64,000 nucleotides of DNA, taken from Streptomyces sp. YIM 130001. Its GTDB lineage: Bacteria > Actinomycetota > Actinomycetes > Streptomycetales > Streptomycetaceae. The stretch lies in the NCBI RefSeq assembly GCF_003574445.1, contig NZ_KZ984549.1, positions 492,822 to 556,821 of the forward strand, written 5' to 3'. Below the pieces are notes generated by a model that saw only the letters and a list, made by a program, of their open reading frames with translations, was not told where the DNA came from and ran no database searches. Both the position numbers and the translations under genes were made by a program. Below are positions 25,723-35,095 of the stretch, piece after piece. Numbering within the stretch: the stretch's first letter is position 1; every line of letters starts with the position of its first letter.

Positions 25723-26943
25723 TCACCGGATGTCCTTGACGACCTCACCGTTCTTGATGACGAGGACGATGCGCTCGCGCCGGTCGAAGAGCGCGGGGTC
25801 GTCGAGCGGGTTCCCGGCGAAGGCCACGAGGTCGGCCCGCTTGCCGACCTCGACGGTGCCCACCTCGTCGCCGATGCCCAGGATCCCGGCGTTCACCGAG
25901 GTGGCCGCCATCAGTGCTTCCATCGGCGACTCCACCTCGGACCTGAGCACCAGCTCGTTGCCCCGGTGCTCCTGATGCGGCCCGATCAGGTCGGATCCGG
26001 ATCCGACCCGCACTCCGGCCGCCCGCGAGGCCCTGATCGCGTCGATCTGGCCCTGCTGCACACTCGCGGCGCGATCGGCCACCTCGGGCGGCAGTCCCGC
26101 GCTCGCCGTGTCGTCGAGCAGCGCCTGAACGACCGCCAGGGTCGGCACGTGCGCGACATCATGAGCGGCCATCAGCGCTGCGGTGGCCTCGTCGATGCCC
26201 GAACCGTGCTCGACGCACCGCACTCCGGCCGCCACGGCATTGCGGATACCGGCGTTGTTGTGCGCGTGCACGGTCACGTACGTCCCGCGGGCCGCGGCTT
26301 CCTCGACCGCGACGGCGATCTCCGCACGGCTGAACTGGGTGTCGGAGACGTTGTCGTGCAAGGACACGACACCGCCGGTGACGCAGAGCTTCAGGAAGCT
26401 CGCACCGCGCCGGAACGACTCACGTACGTGCTTGCGCAGTTCGTCCGGGCCGTCCGACAGGATGGACAGCGTCCGCAGACCGGGGATGCCGTGGTCGTTC
26501 CAGCGTTCGGCGGCTTCCCAGAAACCGCCCAGATGACCATGCCCACCGGTCTGGCAGTGCGCCGGTCCGCTGTGCAGAATCCGCGGCCCGGGAACGATGC
26601 CGTCGGCCACCACCTGCGCCACACCGTCGTCCAGGCCACCCGGTTCCCTGACCGTGGTGAATCCACCGTCGAGCGTCTGCGCGCAGTTGGCGAAGATGTC
26701 GGCCGCGATCCGCGCCACGGACAGCTCATGCCGGAAGCCGTCGGAGACATCGCTCGACAGACCCAGGTGCGCATGCGCGTCGATCAGGCCCGGCGTCAGC
26801 GTGAGTCCGCCGCAGTCGACGACCTCCGCCCCGGCCGCGGGCGCCTGCTCCAGGCCGGTGATGCGTCCGTCCTCGACACGCACCGCCACCTTCCGGGGCT
26901 CCGCCCCGGTCCCGTCGACGAGTGTTGCTCCTGCAAGCCACAT
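25723..26943 (-). CDS. Metal-dependent amidohydrolase (imidazolonepropionase/prolidase-like)
   Basis: This 406-residue TIM-barrel amidohydrolase has the metal site LIDAHAHLG near residues 54-62, the carboxylated-Lys position in ASFLKLCVTGG, His in TVHAHNN and CVEHGSG, and the catalytic Asp in VGSGSDLIG. The sequence is of the type annotated as Xaa-Pro dipeptidase or imidazolonepropionase-like. The predicted role is cytoplasmic hydrolysis of a cyclic amide or dipeptide. It is convergent with the second GGT-like gene. Membership in the same pathway is likely from position but unproven. Confidence 0.88.
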   Translation of the reverse strand: MWLAGATLVDGTGAEPRKVAVRVEDGRITGLEQAPAAGAEVVDCGGLTLTPGLIDAHAHLGLSSDVSDGFRHELSVARIAADIFANCAQTLDGGFTTVREPGGLDDGVAQVVADGIVPGPRILHSGPAHCQTGGHGHLGGFWEAAERWNDHGIPGLRTLSILSDGPDELRKHVRESFRRGASFLKLCVTGGVVSLHDNVSDTQFSRAEIAVAVEEAAARGTYVTVHAHNNAGIRNAVAAGVRCVEHGSGIDEATAALMAAHDVAHVPTLAVVQALLDDTASAGLPPEVADRAASVQQGQIDAIRASRAAGVRVGSGSDLIGPHQEHRGNELVLRSEVESPMEALMAATSVNAGILGIGDEVGTVEVGKRADLVAFAGNPLDDPALFDRRERIVLVIKNGEVVKDIR

Positions 26944-27129
26944 GCGATCTCCCGGATACGTCGGACGGGCGGACAGGGGGATCGTAGTGACGGTGCGCGA
27001 CCCCGGCTATCGCTGTCCGTCGCGCCCACAACTGCCGCGACGCTACGGGTGATGCGGGCCCGCCGCTGCCCGGCCGCGGGCGCGAATGCTTCGGCGGTCG
27101 CCGAAACGTCGTCGTCGTATCGTGGCGTC

Positions 27130-27852
27130 ATGACCAGGGACCGGGACTTCACACGACTGGGGAAGGCGCTCGGTGCGCCCGCACGGTCGGTGTTCCTCAA
27201 TCTGCTGATGGACGGGGCCAGGCGCCCGGCGGGCGAACTGGCGCGAGCGGCCGGGGTCAGCGCCTCGACCGCGTCGGAACATCTGACGGTGCTCGTCGAG
27301 GCCGGTCTGGTGACCTGCGAGGCCCGCGGGCGCAGCCGCTACTACGCCCTCGCGGGGCCCCGGGTCGCCACCGCCCTCGAGGCGCTCGGCGCCCTCACCG
27401 GGCCGGCGCCGGTCTCCGGATATCGGCTCAGTCGCCAGATGGAGCGCCTGGCGGCGGCACGGCTGTGCTACGACCACCTCGCCGGGCGGCTCGGCATCGC
27501 CCTTGCCGACGCCTGGACGGCGCAGGGATGGCTGGCCGACCGCGAGGCGCTCGCCCTCACCGCCGCGGGTACCGAGGGGCTGCGCGGGATCGGTGTCGAC
27601 GTCGACGAGGCGATCGCGGCCCGCCGCCCCACCACCCGTGTCTGCCTGGACTGGACGGAACGCCGGGACCATCTCGCGGGCGCCCTGGGGGCTGCGGTCG
27701 GGCGGCGGTTCCTGGCGGCGGAGTGGGTGGTGCGCCACCGGTCGGGGCGCGGCCTGGACGTGACGGCCGCAGGGCACGCCTTCGTACGCCGGACGTGGGG
27801 CATCGACCTGGGGGCTGGACCGTCTGACGGCGTGTCCGACTCCGTCTCGTAG
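27130..27852 (+). CDS. ArsR-type winged-helix regulator
   Basis: The 240-residue protein begins with an ArsR-like winged helix: LGAPARSVFLNLLMDGARRPAGELA, then the recognition helix VSASTASEHLTVLVEAGLVTCEARGRSRYYAL. The C-terminal half has the extended domain of the longer ArsR-family group (EWVVRHRSGRGLDVTAAG). No cysteine metal site is evident in the winged helix, so it is probably not a metal sensor. It is convergent with the AEC permease gene, 18 bp apart. Confidence 0.85.
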   Translation: MTRDRDFTRLGKALGAPARSVFLNLLMDGARRPAGELARAAGVSASTASEHLTVLVEAGLVTCEARGRSRYYALAGPRVATALEALGALTGPAPVSGYRLSRQMERLAAARLCYDHLAGRLGIALADAWTAQGWLADREALALTAAGTEGLRGIGVDVDEAIAARRPTTRVCLDWTERRDHLAGALGAAVGRRFLAAEWVVRHRSGRGLDVTAAGHAFVRRTWGIDLGAGPSDGVSDSVS

Positions 27853-27870
27853 CCGGGCACTTGGGGCGGA

Positions 27871-28791
27871 CTATCCCAGCAGCGCGGCGATCGTGACGAG
27901 AGCCGGCACGGAGGCGGCGGTGGACAGCAGGATGGATTCGCGGGCCAGTTGCTCGGCCACCCGGTACTGGGACGCGTACGTGAAGAGGTTCTGCGCGGCG
28001 GGCAGCGCCGAGGTGACGGTGACCGCGAGCAGCGCCTCACGGTCCAGGTGCAGCACTCCCGCACCGATGGCCCAGGCGGCGAGCGGCTGGACGACCGTCT
28101 TCAGGACGGCGGACAGCACTATCGCGGGCCGGTCCGCCCCGCGGGCGGGCAGTCCGCTGCCGCGCAGGGAGATGCCGAAGGCGAGCAGGACCGCGGGGAC
28201 GGACATGTTGCCTATGAGCGTGAGCGGCTCGAGCGCCGGGCCCGGCACCGTCCAGCCGGTGGCGGCGACCACGACGCCGGAGAGCGCGCCGACCGCCATC
28301 GGGTTGCGCAGCGGCGTGGTCAGCCGGTGGCCGAGACTGCGCCGCTCGCCCGGCCGGCTCAGGTCGAGGACGGCCAGCGCGAGCGGGGTGAGGACGATCT
28401 GCTGGAACAGCAGCACCGGCGCGACGAACGAGGCGTCCCCGAGGACGTACACGGCGATCGGAATGCCCAGATTGCCGGCGTTGACGTAGCTGGAGCACAG
28501 GGCGCCGAGGGTGAGCCGGCCGACGCTCCAGCGCCGCGCGAGTCCGACGGCGAGGAATGCACCGGCTGCGACGGCGGTACTTGCCGCGGTGACCAGGAGC
28601 CGTCCGGACAGGACGACGGAGAGGTCGGCGCCGGCGAGGGTGGTGAAGAGCAGAGCGGGAGTGGCGACGTTGAAGGCGAGGCGGGTCAGGACCGCGCGGC
28701 CGTCCTCGCCGAGGTGGCCGCGGAGTCCGAGGACGTAGCCGACGGCTATGACCACGGCGATCACCGCGAATCCGGTGAGGACTCCCTGCAT
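27871..28791 (-). CDS. AEC-family transporter (auxin efflux carrier type)
   Basis: This 306-residue membrane protein has about ten spans in the two-block arrangement of AEC carriers. Family-like pieces are LTRLAFNVATPALLFTTLAGADL, SSYVNAGNLGIPIAVYVLGD and AAQNLFTYASQYRV. Such carriers export or import small organic acids such as malate or malonate in bacteria. The ATG at 28791 gives a membrane span immediately at the N-terminus; a longer frame adds basic low-complexity sequence. Confidence 0.9.
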   Translation of the reverse strand: MQGVLTGFAVIAVVIAVGYVLGLRGHLGEDGRAVLTRLAFNVATPALLFTTLAGADLSVVLSGRLLVTAASTAVAAGAFLAVGLARRWSVGRLTLGALCSSYVNAGNLGIPIAVYVLGDASFVAPVLLFQQIVLTPLALAVLDLSRPGERRSLGHRLTTPLRNPMAVGALSGVVVAATGWTVPGPALEPLTLIGNMSVPAVLLAFGISLRGSGLPARGADRPAIVLSAVLKTVVQPLAAWAIGAGVLHLDREALLAVTVTSALPAAQNLFTYASQYRVAEQLARESILLSTAASVPALVTIAALLG

Positions 28792-28935
28792 GGCCTTCCC
28801 TCGCGCCCCGCTGCCGGCCGGGCTTGCTCGACCGCCCGCGCGGGCCCGGCCCTTCTGCCCCCGCACCGGCCGGGAGCAACCCTACGTGCCGGTCTCCGCC
28901 GTGCCGGCGACGGGCGAGTGCGCACAGGACAGGGT

Positions 28936-30900
28936 CTAAAGGGCGTCGGCGCCCGGGCCGAGCGGGCTGCCGTCGGTGCCGCGGGTGAGCCGGTCGAGGC
29001 GCAGGGCGAGTTGAGTCTCCAGGGCGTGGGCCGGGGAGTTCCAGTCGGGGCCGAGGAGTTGGGCGACCCGGTCGAGGCGTTGGACGACCGTGTTCACGTG
29101 GACGTGCAGCGCGTCCTTCGCCCGGGCCAGGCTGGAGCCGTGGTCGTAGTAGGCGTGCAGGGTGCGCATCAGCTCGGTGCCGCGTTCGGCGTCGTAGGCC
29201 AGGACGGGGCCGAGGATCCGTTGTACGTACGAGGAGACGTCGGAGCGGTCGCCGCCGAGGAGGATGCCGACGAAGCCCAGGTCGGCGATGTCCGCGCCCT
29301 CTCCGGTGCGGCCGAGGGCGTGCAGCGCCTGGAGGCAGCGGACCGCCTCCGCGTGGCTGGCCGGGAGTTCGTCCGGCCCGGCACCGGGGCCGGCGGCCCC
29401 GACCGTGACCGGCGCGGCGAGGGCGCGGCCGAGGTCCGCGGCCAGGGTGTGGGCGAGGTCGCCGGGCCGGTCGCCCGGCGCGAGGAGCACCACCTGGCCG
29501 TGCCGGGTGCCGGTCAGGCCGCCCAGCCCGCGGGCGGTGCGGGCGGTCTCCGCCGCGAGGCGCGAACGCAGCTGCGGTTCGCAGCCGAGTACGGCGACGA
29601 TGTGCGGTCTCCCGAGGTGGACTCCGAGGCGTCGGGCGCGCAGCGTCAGGCTGCCGCTGTCCCAGTGGGGGGAGGAGTCGGGTCCGGCGAGCAGGTCGTC
29701 GAGGAGTTCGCCGCGCACCCGGTCCTCGGCCTCGGCCACGGACCGGCGCAGGAGCAGCAGCAGCGCGGTCACCAGGGCCGCCCGCTCGAACAACCGCCGG
29801 TCCGGCTCGGTCAGTTCGGTCCTGCCGGTGAGCACGATGCTGCCGAGCGGTTCGGTGCCGGCGAGCACCGCGCAGGTCCACACGCCGTCGGCGAACGCGG
29901 CGCGGCCGTCGGTGTGCGAGGCCGCGAGGCCGGCGGTGGAGGGGGTGACGGGGTCGGTGTGGGCGCGGGCCAGCTCGCTGCCGTCGGTGTCGTGGACGGA
30001 GAGTCCGCCGCCGAGCAGGGCCGCGATCTCGGCCGCCACGTCGTCGATGCCGGCGCCGCGCAGCACGAGTTTGGTGAGGCGGTCGTGGGCGTCGGAGGCC
30101 CGGTGCAGGGCCGCGCTGTGCGCGCGTGCGGTCTCGTTGGCCGCTTCGAGGCGGACCAGGGTGCTGCGGGTCTCCTCCAGGAGGCGGGCGCTGTCGATGG
30201 CGACGGCCGCGTGGGCGGCGAGCGAGCCGAGCAGGTCGATGGCGTCGGGGGTGAACTCGCGGGGTGTGCGGTTGGCCGCGAAGAGCACCCCGATGATCTC
30301 CTCGCCGAGCCGCAGCGGGACACCGAGGATGCCGCGCAGTCCCTCCTCGGCGACGCCGCCGTCGATCGCGCCGGTGTGCAGGAAGCGCTGGTCGGTGCGG
30401 TAGTCGGTGCTGGCGTAGGGCCGCGCGGTCTGCGCGACGAGGCCGCCTAGCCCCTCCCCCATACCGAGCCTGAGCTGCTGGAAGGCAGCGGAGACGGAGC
30501 CCTCGGTGACGCGCATGAAGGTGTCGTGCGCGGCCGGGTCGTTGAGGGTCAGGTACGCGACGTCGGCGCCGAGCAGGGCGCGGGCCCTGCGGACGATGGC
30601 GCGCAGTACCGCGTCCAGGTCGCGCAGGCCCGCCAGGTCGCCCGCGGTGTCGAAGAGGGCGCTCAGTTCAGCTTCACGGCGCAGGTGCTGGTCCAGGGCA
30701 CGACGTACGGCGAGGGCCACTTCGGTGGCCTCGGCCACCTGCTCGACGGTGCCGGCGTCCGCGCCGTCGGCCCGGGTGCGGGCGGGCTCGGCGGCGAGCT
30801 CCTCGGCGGGGGCGCCGGCGGCGAGCAGGTCGAGGAGGCGGTGGACGGATGCCGCGGCGGGCGCAGGGCTCCGGTGCGCGGGCCGGGTGGGGTCGGCCAT
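28936..30900 (-). CDS. GAF-domain regulator with PucR-type helix-turn-helix
   Basis: This is a 654-residue transcription factor. A GAF domain occupies about residues 95-240 (LGADVAYLTLNDPAAHDTFMRV, GVPLRLGEEIIGVLFAANR). The C-terminal PucR-type HTH is SSLARAKDALHVHVNTVVQRLDRVAQLLG. A short helical N-terminal region precedes the GAF domain. It is followed on the chromosome by an MHS transporter, 3-hydroxybutyrate dehydrogenase and secreted PHB-degrading candidates. It is the obvious local regulator, and a short-chain hydroxy acid could be the ligand bound by GAF (inference). Confidence 0.9.
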   Translation of the reverse strand: MADPTRPAHRSPAPAAASVHRLLDLLAAGAPAEELAAEPARTRADGADAGTVEQVAEATEVALAVRRALDQHLRREAELSALFDTAGDLAGLRDLDAVLRAIVRRARALLGADVAYLTLNDPAAHDTFMRVTEGSVSAAFQQLRLGMGEGLGGLVAQTARPYASTDYRTDQRFLHTGAIDGGVAEEGLRGILGVPLRLGEEIIGVLFAANRTPREFTPDAIDLLGSLAAHAAVAIDSARLLEETRSTLVRLEAANETARAHSAALHRASDAHDRLTKLVLRGAGIDDVAAEIAALLGGGLSVHDTDGSELARAHTDPVTPSTAGLAASHTDGRAAFADGVWTCAVLAGTEPLGSIVLTGRTELTEPDRRLFERAALVTALLLLLRRSVAEAEDRVRGELLDDLLAGPDSSPHWDSGSLTLRARRLGVHLGRPHIVAVLGCEPQLRSRLAAETARTARGLGGLTGTRHGQVVLLAPGDRPGDLAHTLAADLGRALAAPVTVGAAGPGAGPDELPASHAEAVRCLQALHALGRTGEGADIADLGFVGILLGGDRSDVSSYVQRILGPVLAYDAERGTELMRTLHAYYDHGSSLARAKDALHVHVNTVVQRLDRVAQLLGPDWNSPAHALETQLALRLDRLTRGTDGSPLGPGADAL

Positions 30901-31015
30901 GGTCCGCCTCCGGGTCGGTGGGTACGCGGTGGTCACGTGCGGGGCCGCCCAGTCTGCCGTGCGCGCGTGCGGCGCGGCGGACCGGGCGGCGCCCGGCGAA
31001 CGGGACCCGGCCGGG

Positions 31016-32437
31016 TCAGGCCCGGATCCGGGGTGCGTCCGCGGGCTCGGCGGGCTCCGGGTCCTCGTCGCGGTTGCGGGTGAGGTCACGGCCCAGGGTC
31101 TCGCGGGTGACCGCCACGGTGACGGTGGTGACCACGGCCGCCGCGCAGAGATAGAGACTGACCGGGATCGACGAGTCGAATTCCCGCAGCAGCTCGACGG
31201 CGATGATCGGGGCGAGCGCGCCGGCGACGATGGACGCGAGTTGGGAGCCCATCGAGGCGCCGGAGTAGCGGACCTTGGTGTCGAACATCTCGGAGATGAA
31301 CGCCGCCTGCGGCCCGTACATCGCGCCGTGCAGCACCAGCCCGACGGTCACCGCCAGGGTGATCACGGTGAACGACTCGGAGTCGACGAGGGTGAAGAAG
31401 GCGAACCCCCAGGCGGCCATCCCCACCGACCCGATCAGCGTGACGGGCCGGCGTCCGACCCGGTCGGAGAGCGCACCCCAGAGCGGGATCGTGACGAAGT
31501 GGATGGCGGAGCCGATGAGCACGGCGTTGAGTGCGGTGCTCTTCGGCAGCCCGAGGTGCGTGGTGACGTAGACGAGGACGAACGAGGTGAGGATGTAGTA
31601 CGAGATGTTCTCGCCGAAGCGGACACCGATGGCGGAGAGGACCTCGCGCCAGCTGCGGCGGAACACCTGGACGACGGGCGGTTGTTCCGCGACTCCGCGC
31701 GCCGCTGCCGCTTCCGCCTTGGCCTGCGCCTCGAGGAACACCGGCGACTCGGAGACCGACACGCGGATCCACAGGCCGATCACGACGAGCACTCCGGACA
31801 GCAGGAACGGGATCCGCCAGCCCCAGGCCACGAAGTCGGCCTCGGACTGGAACGCGGCGAGCAGGGCGAGGACGCCGGTGGCGAGGAGGTTGCCGCCGGG
31901 GGCGCCGCCCTGGGGCCAGGAGGCCCAGAAACCGCGGTGCTTGTCCCCGCCGTGCTCGGAGACGATGAGCACCGCACCGCCCCACTCACCGCCGAGGGCG
32001 AAGCCCTGGATCAGACGGAGCACCGTCAGCAGGATCGGGGCGCCGACGCCGAGGGTGTCGTAGGTGGGCAGCAGGCCCATGGCGAAGGTCGCACCGCCCA
32101 TCATGAACAGGCTGATGACGAGGAGCTTCTTGCGGCCGATCTTGTCGCCGTAGTGGCCGAACACGATGCCGCCGAGCGGCCGGGCCAGGAAGCCGATCGC
32201 GTACGTGACGAAGGCGATCAGGGTGCCCACCAGCGGGTCGGCCGACGGGAAGAAGAGAGTGTTGAACACCAGCGCGGCGGCCGAGCCGTAGAGGAAGAAG
32301 TCGTACCACTCGATGGTGGTGCCGATGAGGCTGGCGGCGACTATGCGGCCGATGCCGGTTCGTGGTTTCGAGGGGCCGGAAGGTTTCGTGGTGTCGGACG
32401 GCATCGGGGTGCCGGACGGGTCCGGGGTGTCGGTCAT
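31016..32437 (-). CDS. MHS-family MFS transporter
   Basis: This is a 473-residue, twelve-span transporter of the metabolite:H+ symporter family. Signature pieces are ASLIGTTIEWYDFFLYGSAAAL, GHYGDKIGRKKLL and LRLIQGFALGGEWGGA. Relatives carry organic acids or betaines into the cell. I use the ATG at 32437; a GTG six codons upstream is possible. Its place next to a 3-hydroxybutyrate dehydrogenase suggests 3-hydroxybutyrate uptake. Confidence 0.9.
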   Translation of the reverse strand: MTDTPDPSGTPMPSDTTKPSGPSKPRTGIGRIVAASLIGTTIEWYDFFLYGSAAALVFNTLFFPSADPLVGTLIAFVTYAIGFLARPLGGIVFGHYGDKIGRKKLLVISLFMMGGATFAMGLLPTYDTLGVGAPILLTVLRLIQGFALGGEWGGAVLIVSEHGGDKHRGFWASWPQGGAPGGNLLATGVLALLAAFQSEADFVAWGWRIPFLLSGVLVVIGLWIRVSVSESPVFLEAQAKAEAAAARGVAEQPPVVQVFRRSWREVLSAIGVRFGENISYYILTSFVLVYVTTHLGLPKSTALNAVLIGSAIHFVTIPLWGALSDRVGRRPVTLIGSVGMAAWGFAFFTLVDSESFTVITLAVTVGLVLHGAMYGPQAAFISEMFDTKVRYSGASMGSQLASIVAGALAPIIAVELLREFDSSIPVSLYLCAAAVVTTVTVAVTRETLGRDLTRNRDEDPEPAEPADAPRIRA

Positions 32438-32570
32438 GGATTCACCGGGTTTCACGCGTGGGGACGGGGCGACGGTGCGGGCGGAGCGGCTGAACAGGGC
32501 GGTGCCGGGCGGTACTTGGTCGAGCCTCGGGGGCGGTCGTGCCGGGCGTTGCGTCGGCGTACTGCTGCGG

Positions 32571-33365
32571 TCAGCCCGCAGTCCAGCCGCCGTCGAGCGG
32601 GAGCGAGGCGCCTGTCAGGTGGCCGGAGTACGGACCGCACAGCCAGACGACCGCGGCGGCCACCTCCTCCGCCTCGATGAGCCGCTTCATCGGCGAGCGT
32701 GCGAGGAGGATGTCGGAGACCACGTCCGCCTCGCTGATGCCGTGCACGGCCGCCTGGTCACGGACCTGCCCCTCGACGAGCGGCGTCCGCACATAGCCGG
32801 GGTTGACGCAGTTGCTGGTGACTCCGTGCGGCGCGCCCTCGATCGCGGCGACCTTGCTCAGGCCCTCCAGGGCGTGCTTGGCGGCGACGTAGGCCGATTT
32901 GTAGGCGCTGGCCCGCAGACCGTGGACGCTGGAGACGTTGACGACCCGGCCCCAGCCGCCGGACTGCATGTGCGGCAGGATCCTCCGCATCAGCAGGAAC
33001 GGCGCGGTGACCATCACCTTCTGGATCAACTCGAAGCGTTCCAGGGGGAAATCGGTGATCGGTGCGACGTGCTGCAGACCGGCGTTGTTGACCAGGACGT
33101 CCACCTCCGCGGGCAGCAGGTCGACGGCGTCGGGGTCCGCGAGGTCGGCCACGTGCGCCACCGCACCGGCGATCTCTGCGACCTCCTTGGCGCTCTCCGC
33201 GTCGCGGTCGACCACATGGACCGCGGCTCCCGCCTGCGCCAGGGCGAGCACGCAGGCCCTCCCGATGCCGCTGCCGCCGCCCGTCACCAGGGCCGTACGA
33301 CCGGTCAGTTCGACGGCGGCGGCGGGCGGCGGCAGCGGGGCCGACGCGGGAAATGTGTTCGTCAT
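32571..33365 (-). CDS. bdhA: 3-hydroxybutyrate dehydrogenase (short-chain dehydrogenase)
   Basis: This 264-residue SDR should interconvert 3-hydroxybutyrate and acetoacetate with NAD+. The nucleotide motif is TGGGSGIG, the NNAG motif is VNNAGLQHVAPI, and the catalytic Ser/Tyr/Lys lie in NVSSVHGLRASAYKSAYVAAKHA. Segments such as LQHVAPITDFPLERF and NPGYVRTPLVEGQV are characteristic of BDH rather than generic SDRs. It lies between a transporter and secreted hydrolases that could supply 3-hydroxybutyrate. Confidence 0.92.
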   Translation of the reverse strand: MTNTFPASAPLPPPAAAVELTGRTALVTGGGSGIGRACVLALAQAGAAVHVVDRDAESAKEVAEIAGAVAHVADLADPDAVDLLPAEVDVLVNNAGLQHVAPITDFPLERFELIQKVMVTAPFLLMRRILPHMQSGGWGRVVNVSSVHGLRASAYKSAYVAAKHALEGLSKVAAIEGAPHGVTSNCVNPGYVRTPLVEGQVRDQAAVHGISEADVVSDILLARSPMKRLIEAEEVAAAVVWLCGPYSGHLTGASLPLDGGWTAG

Positions 33366-33476
33366 GGCCGGAAACAGTAGGGAGCCGGGACCGCCACTCC
33401 CATGTATGGGAGAGCCACAAACCGCCGGACGGTCATGGCTTCTTCCACCATGCCGATGCCCGACCCGCCGTGGGTG

Positions 33477-34892
33477 TCACCGCAGACGGCACTCGTCGAG
33501 CAGTCGGGCCGGCTCCGTTCCCCGGGGCAGCGCGACGGTCCGCGAGGCCGGTGGCTGCCCCGGGTGGTCGCGGTCCACCCAGCGTTCGAGGGCCGCGAAC
33601 GCCGACCGGTGGCAGGGCGTGAGCGGGCGCAGCCGACCGGGGAACATGTCGACCAGGGAATCGGTGTGCGTGCCGCCCTCGATGCGGTAATAGCGGTGCA
33701 GTGCCCCGCGGCCGGCTCGTTCGACCATCCGGGCATAGACGTCCGAGCTGCGGCTGATCGGCAGCAGTACGTCGAGGGTGCCGTGCACGGTGATCAGCGG
33801 TTTGCCGATACGGCCGGTGAGTTCGATCTTCTGGACCGCCTGCCGTACGGATTCGGGGCGCGCGCCGTAGTCGTAGTCCGCGTCGCAGGCGGGCGTGCCG
33901 GGGGCGCAGTACGGGGTGCCGGCCTCGAGCGGTCCGTCGAAGCCGGGGTCGACCTCCTCGCGGTAGATGCGTTGGGTCAGATCCCAGTACGCCTCGTGGT
34001 GGTACGGCCACAGGAACTCGGACCCTGCCGGGTAACCGGCTGCGTGCAGGGCCGCTCGGGCTCGTCCGGCACCCGGGCCGCCCGCCGCGTAGGCGGGATA
34101 GTGCCGTAGGGCGGGCGGCAGGAAGTCGAGGAGGGTCGGCCCGTCGGACCGCCACAGCGTGCCTTCCCAGTCGACTCCGCCGTCGTAGAGCTCGGGGTGG
34201 TTCTCCAGTTGCCAGCGGACCAGGTAGCCCGCGTTGGACAGGCCGGTGACCAGGGTGCGGGCGGGCTTGTGTCGGTAGTGCCGGGCCACGGTGGTGCGGG
34301 CGGCACGGGTGAGTTGGGTCAGCCGGTGGTTCCATTCGGCGACGGCGTCACCGGGTGTCCGACCGTCGCGGTGGAAGTCGGCTCCGGTGTTGCCCTTGTC
34401 GGTGGCGGCGTAGGCATAGCCGCGGGAGAGCACCCGGTCGGCGATGGCGCGGTCGCCCGCGTACTGCTCGCGGTTGCCCGGGGTTCCGGCGACGACGAGG
34501 CCGCCGTTCCAGTCGTCGGGCAGGCGGATGACGAACTGGGCGTCGTGCTGCCAGCCGTGGTTGGTGTTCGTGGTGGAGGTGTCCGGGAAGTAGCCGTCGA
34601 TCTGTGTGCCGGGGACTCCGCTCGGGACCGGCAGGTCTCTCGGGGTGAGCCCGGCCCAGTCGGCCTCGTCGGTGTGACCTGATGCGACGGTGCCGGCGGT
34701 GGTCAACTCCTTTAGACATGCGGCCTGTTGGTGCACGGCGCCCGGTACACGTGCCGTGCGGCCGCAGTCGACCTGTTCGAGGGTGCCGGGTCGTGCGGAC
34801 GCGGAGGGTGCCGCCGCGAGTACGGCGATGGCGAGCAGGGCGGGCGCGGCCCATCTCCGGTGCGTTCGGGGCGTGTCGGCGAGTCGGCGCAT
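33477..34892 (-). CDS. Secreted alpha/beta hydrolase (tannase/feruloyl-esterase-like or 3HB-oligomer hydrolase)
   Basis: The 471-residue product has a signal peptide (AAPALLAIAVLAAAPSASA) and an alpha/beta hydrolase core. The nucleophile elbow is VTGLSNAGYLV (Ser219), a candidate acid lies in VHGTLDVLLP and a candidate His in EGGTHTDSLVD. Cysteines are paired along the chain, fitting an extracellular enzyme. The ATG at 34892 has GGAGG seven bases upstream. It resembles the tannase/feruloyl esterase superfamily. Given bdhA downstream and a PHB-depolymerase-like gene divergent from it, cleavage of 3-hydroxybutyrate oligomers is plausible but not shown. Confidence 0.75.
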   Translation of the reverse strand: MRRLADTPRTHRRWAAPALLAIAVLAAAPSASARPGTLEQVDCGRTARVPGAVHQQAACLKELTTAGTVASGHTDEADWAGLTPRDLPVPSGVPGTQIDGYFPDTSTTNTNHGWQHDAQFVIRLPDDWNGGLVVAGTPGNREQYAGDRAIADRVLSRGYAYAATDKGNTGADFHRDGRTPGDAVAEWNHRLTQLTRAARTTVARHYRHKPARTLVTGLSNAGYLVRWQLENHPELYDGGVDWEGTLWRSDGPTLLDFLPPALRHYPAYAAGGPGAGRARAALHAAGYPAGSEFLWPYHHEAYWDLTQRIYREEVDPGFDGPLEAGTPYCAPGTPACDADYDYGARPESVRQAVQKIELTGRIGKPLITVHGTLDVLLPISRSSDVYARMVERAGRGALHRYYRIEGGTHTDSLVDMFPGRLRPLTPCHRSAFAALERWVDRDHPGQPPASRTVALPRGTEPARLLDECRLR

Positions 34893-35095
34893 CAAGGTGC
34901 CTCCGGTGTGGGGTGGTTCAGGTCGGCGCGTCTGCTCGTCCTACCGGCTGGATGGCGGGAGCGGCGATGTCCGCCGGCCACACAGGGCACCCTCCGAAGC
35001 TGGTCGGCGCACCCATGCCCCGCCCGGCACGCCCGCCCGGATGATGGGACCGTCACCGCTCCCCACTCCCCCAACTCCCCACGGAGACAGCCGAC

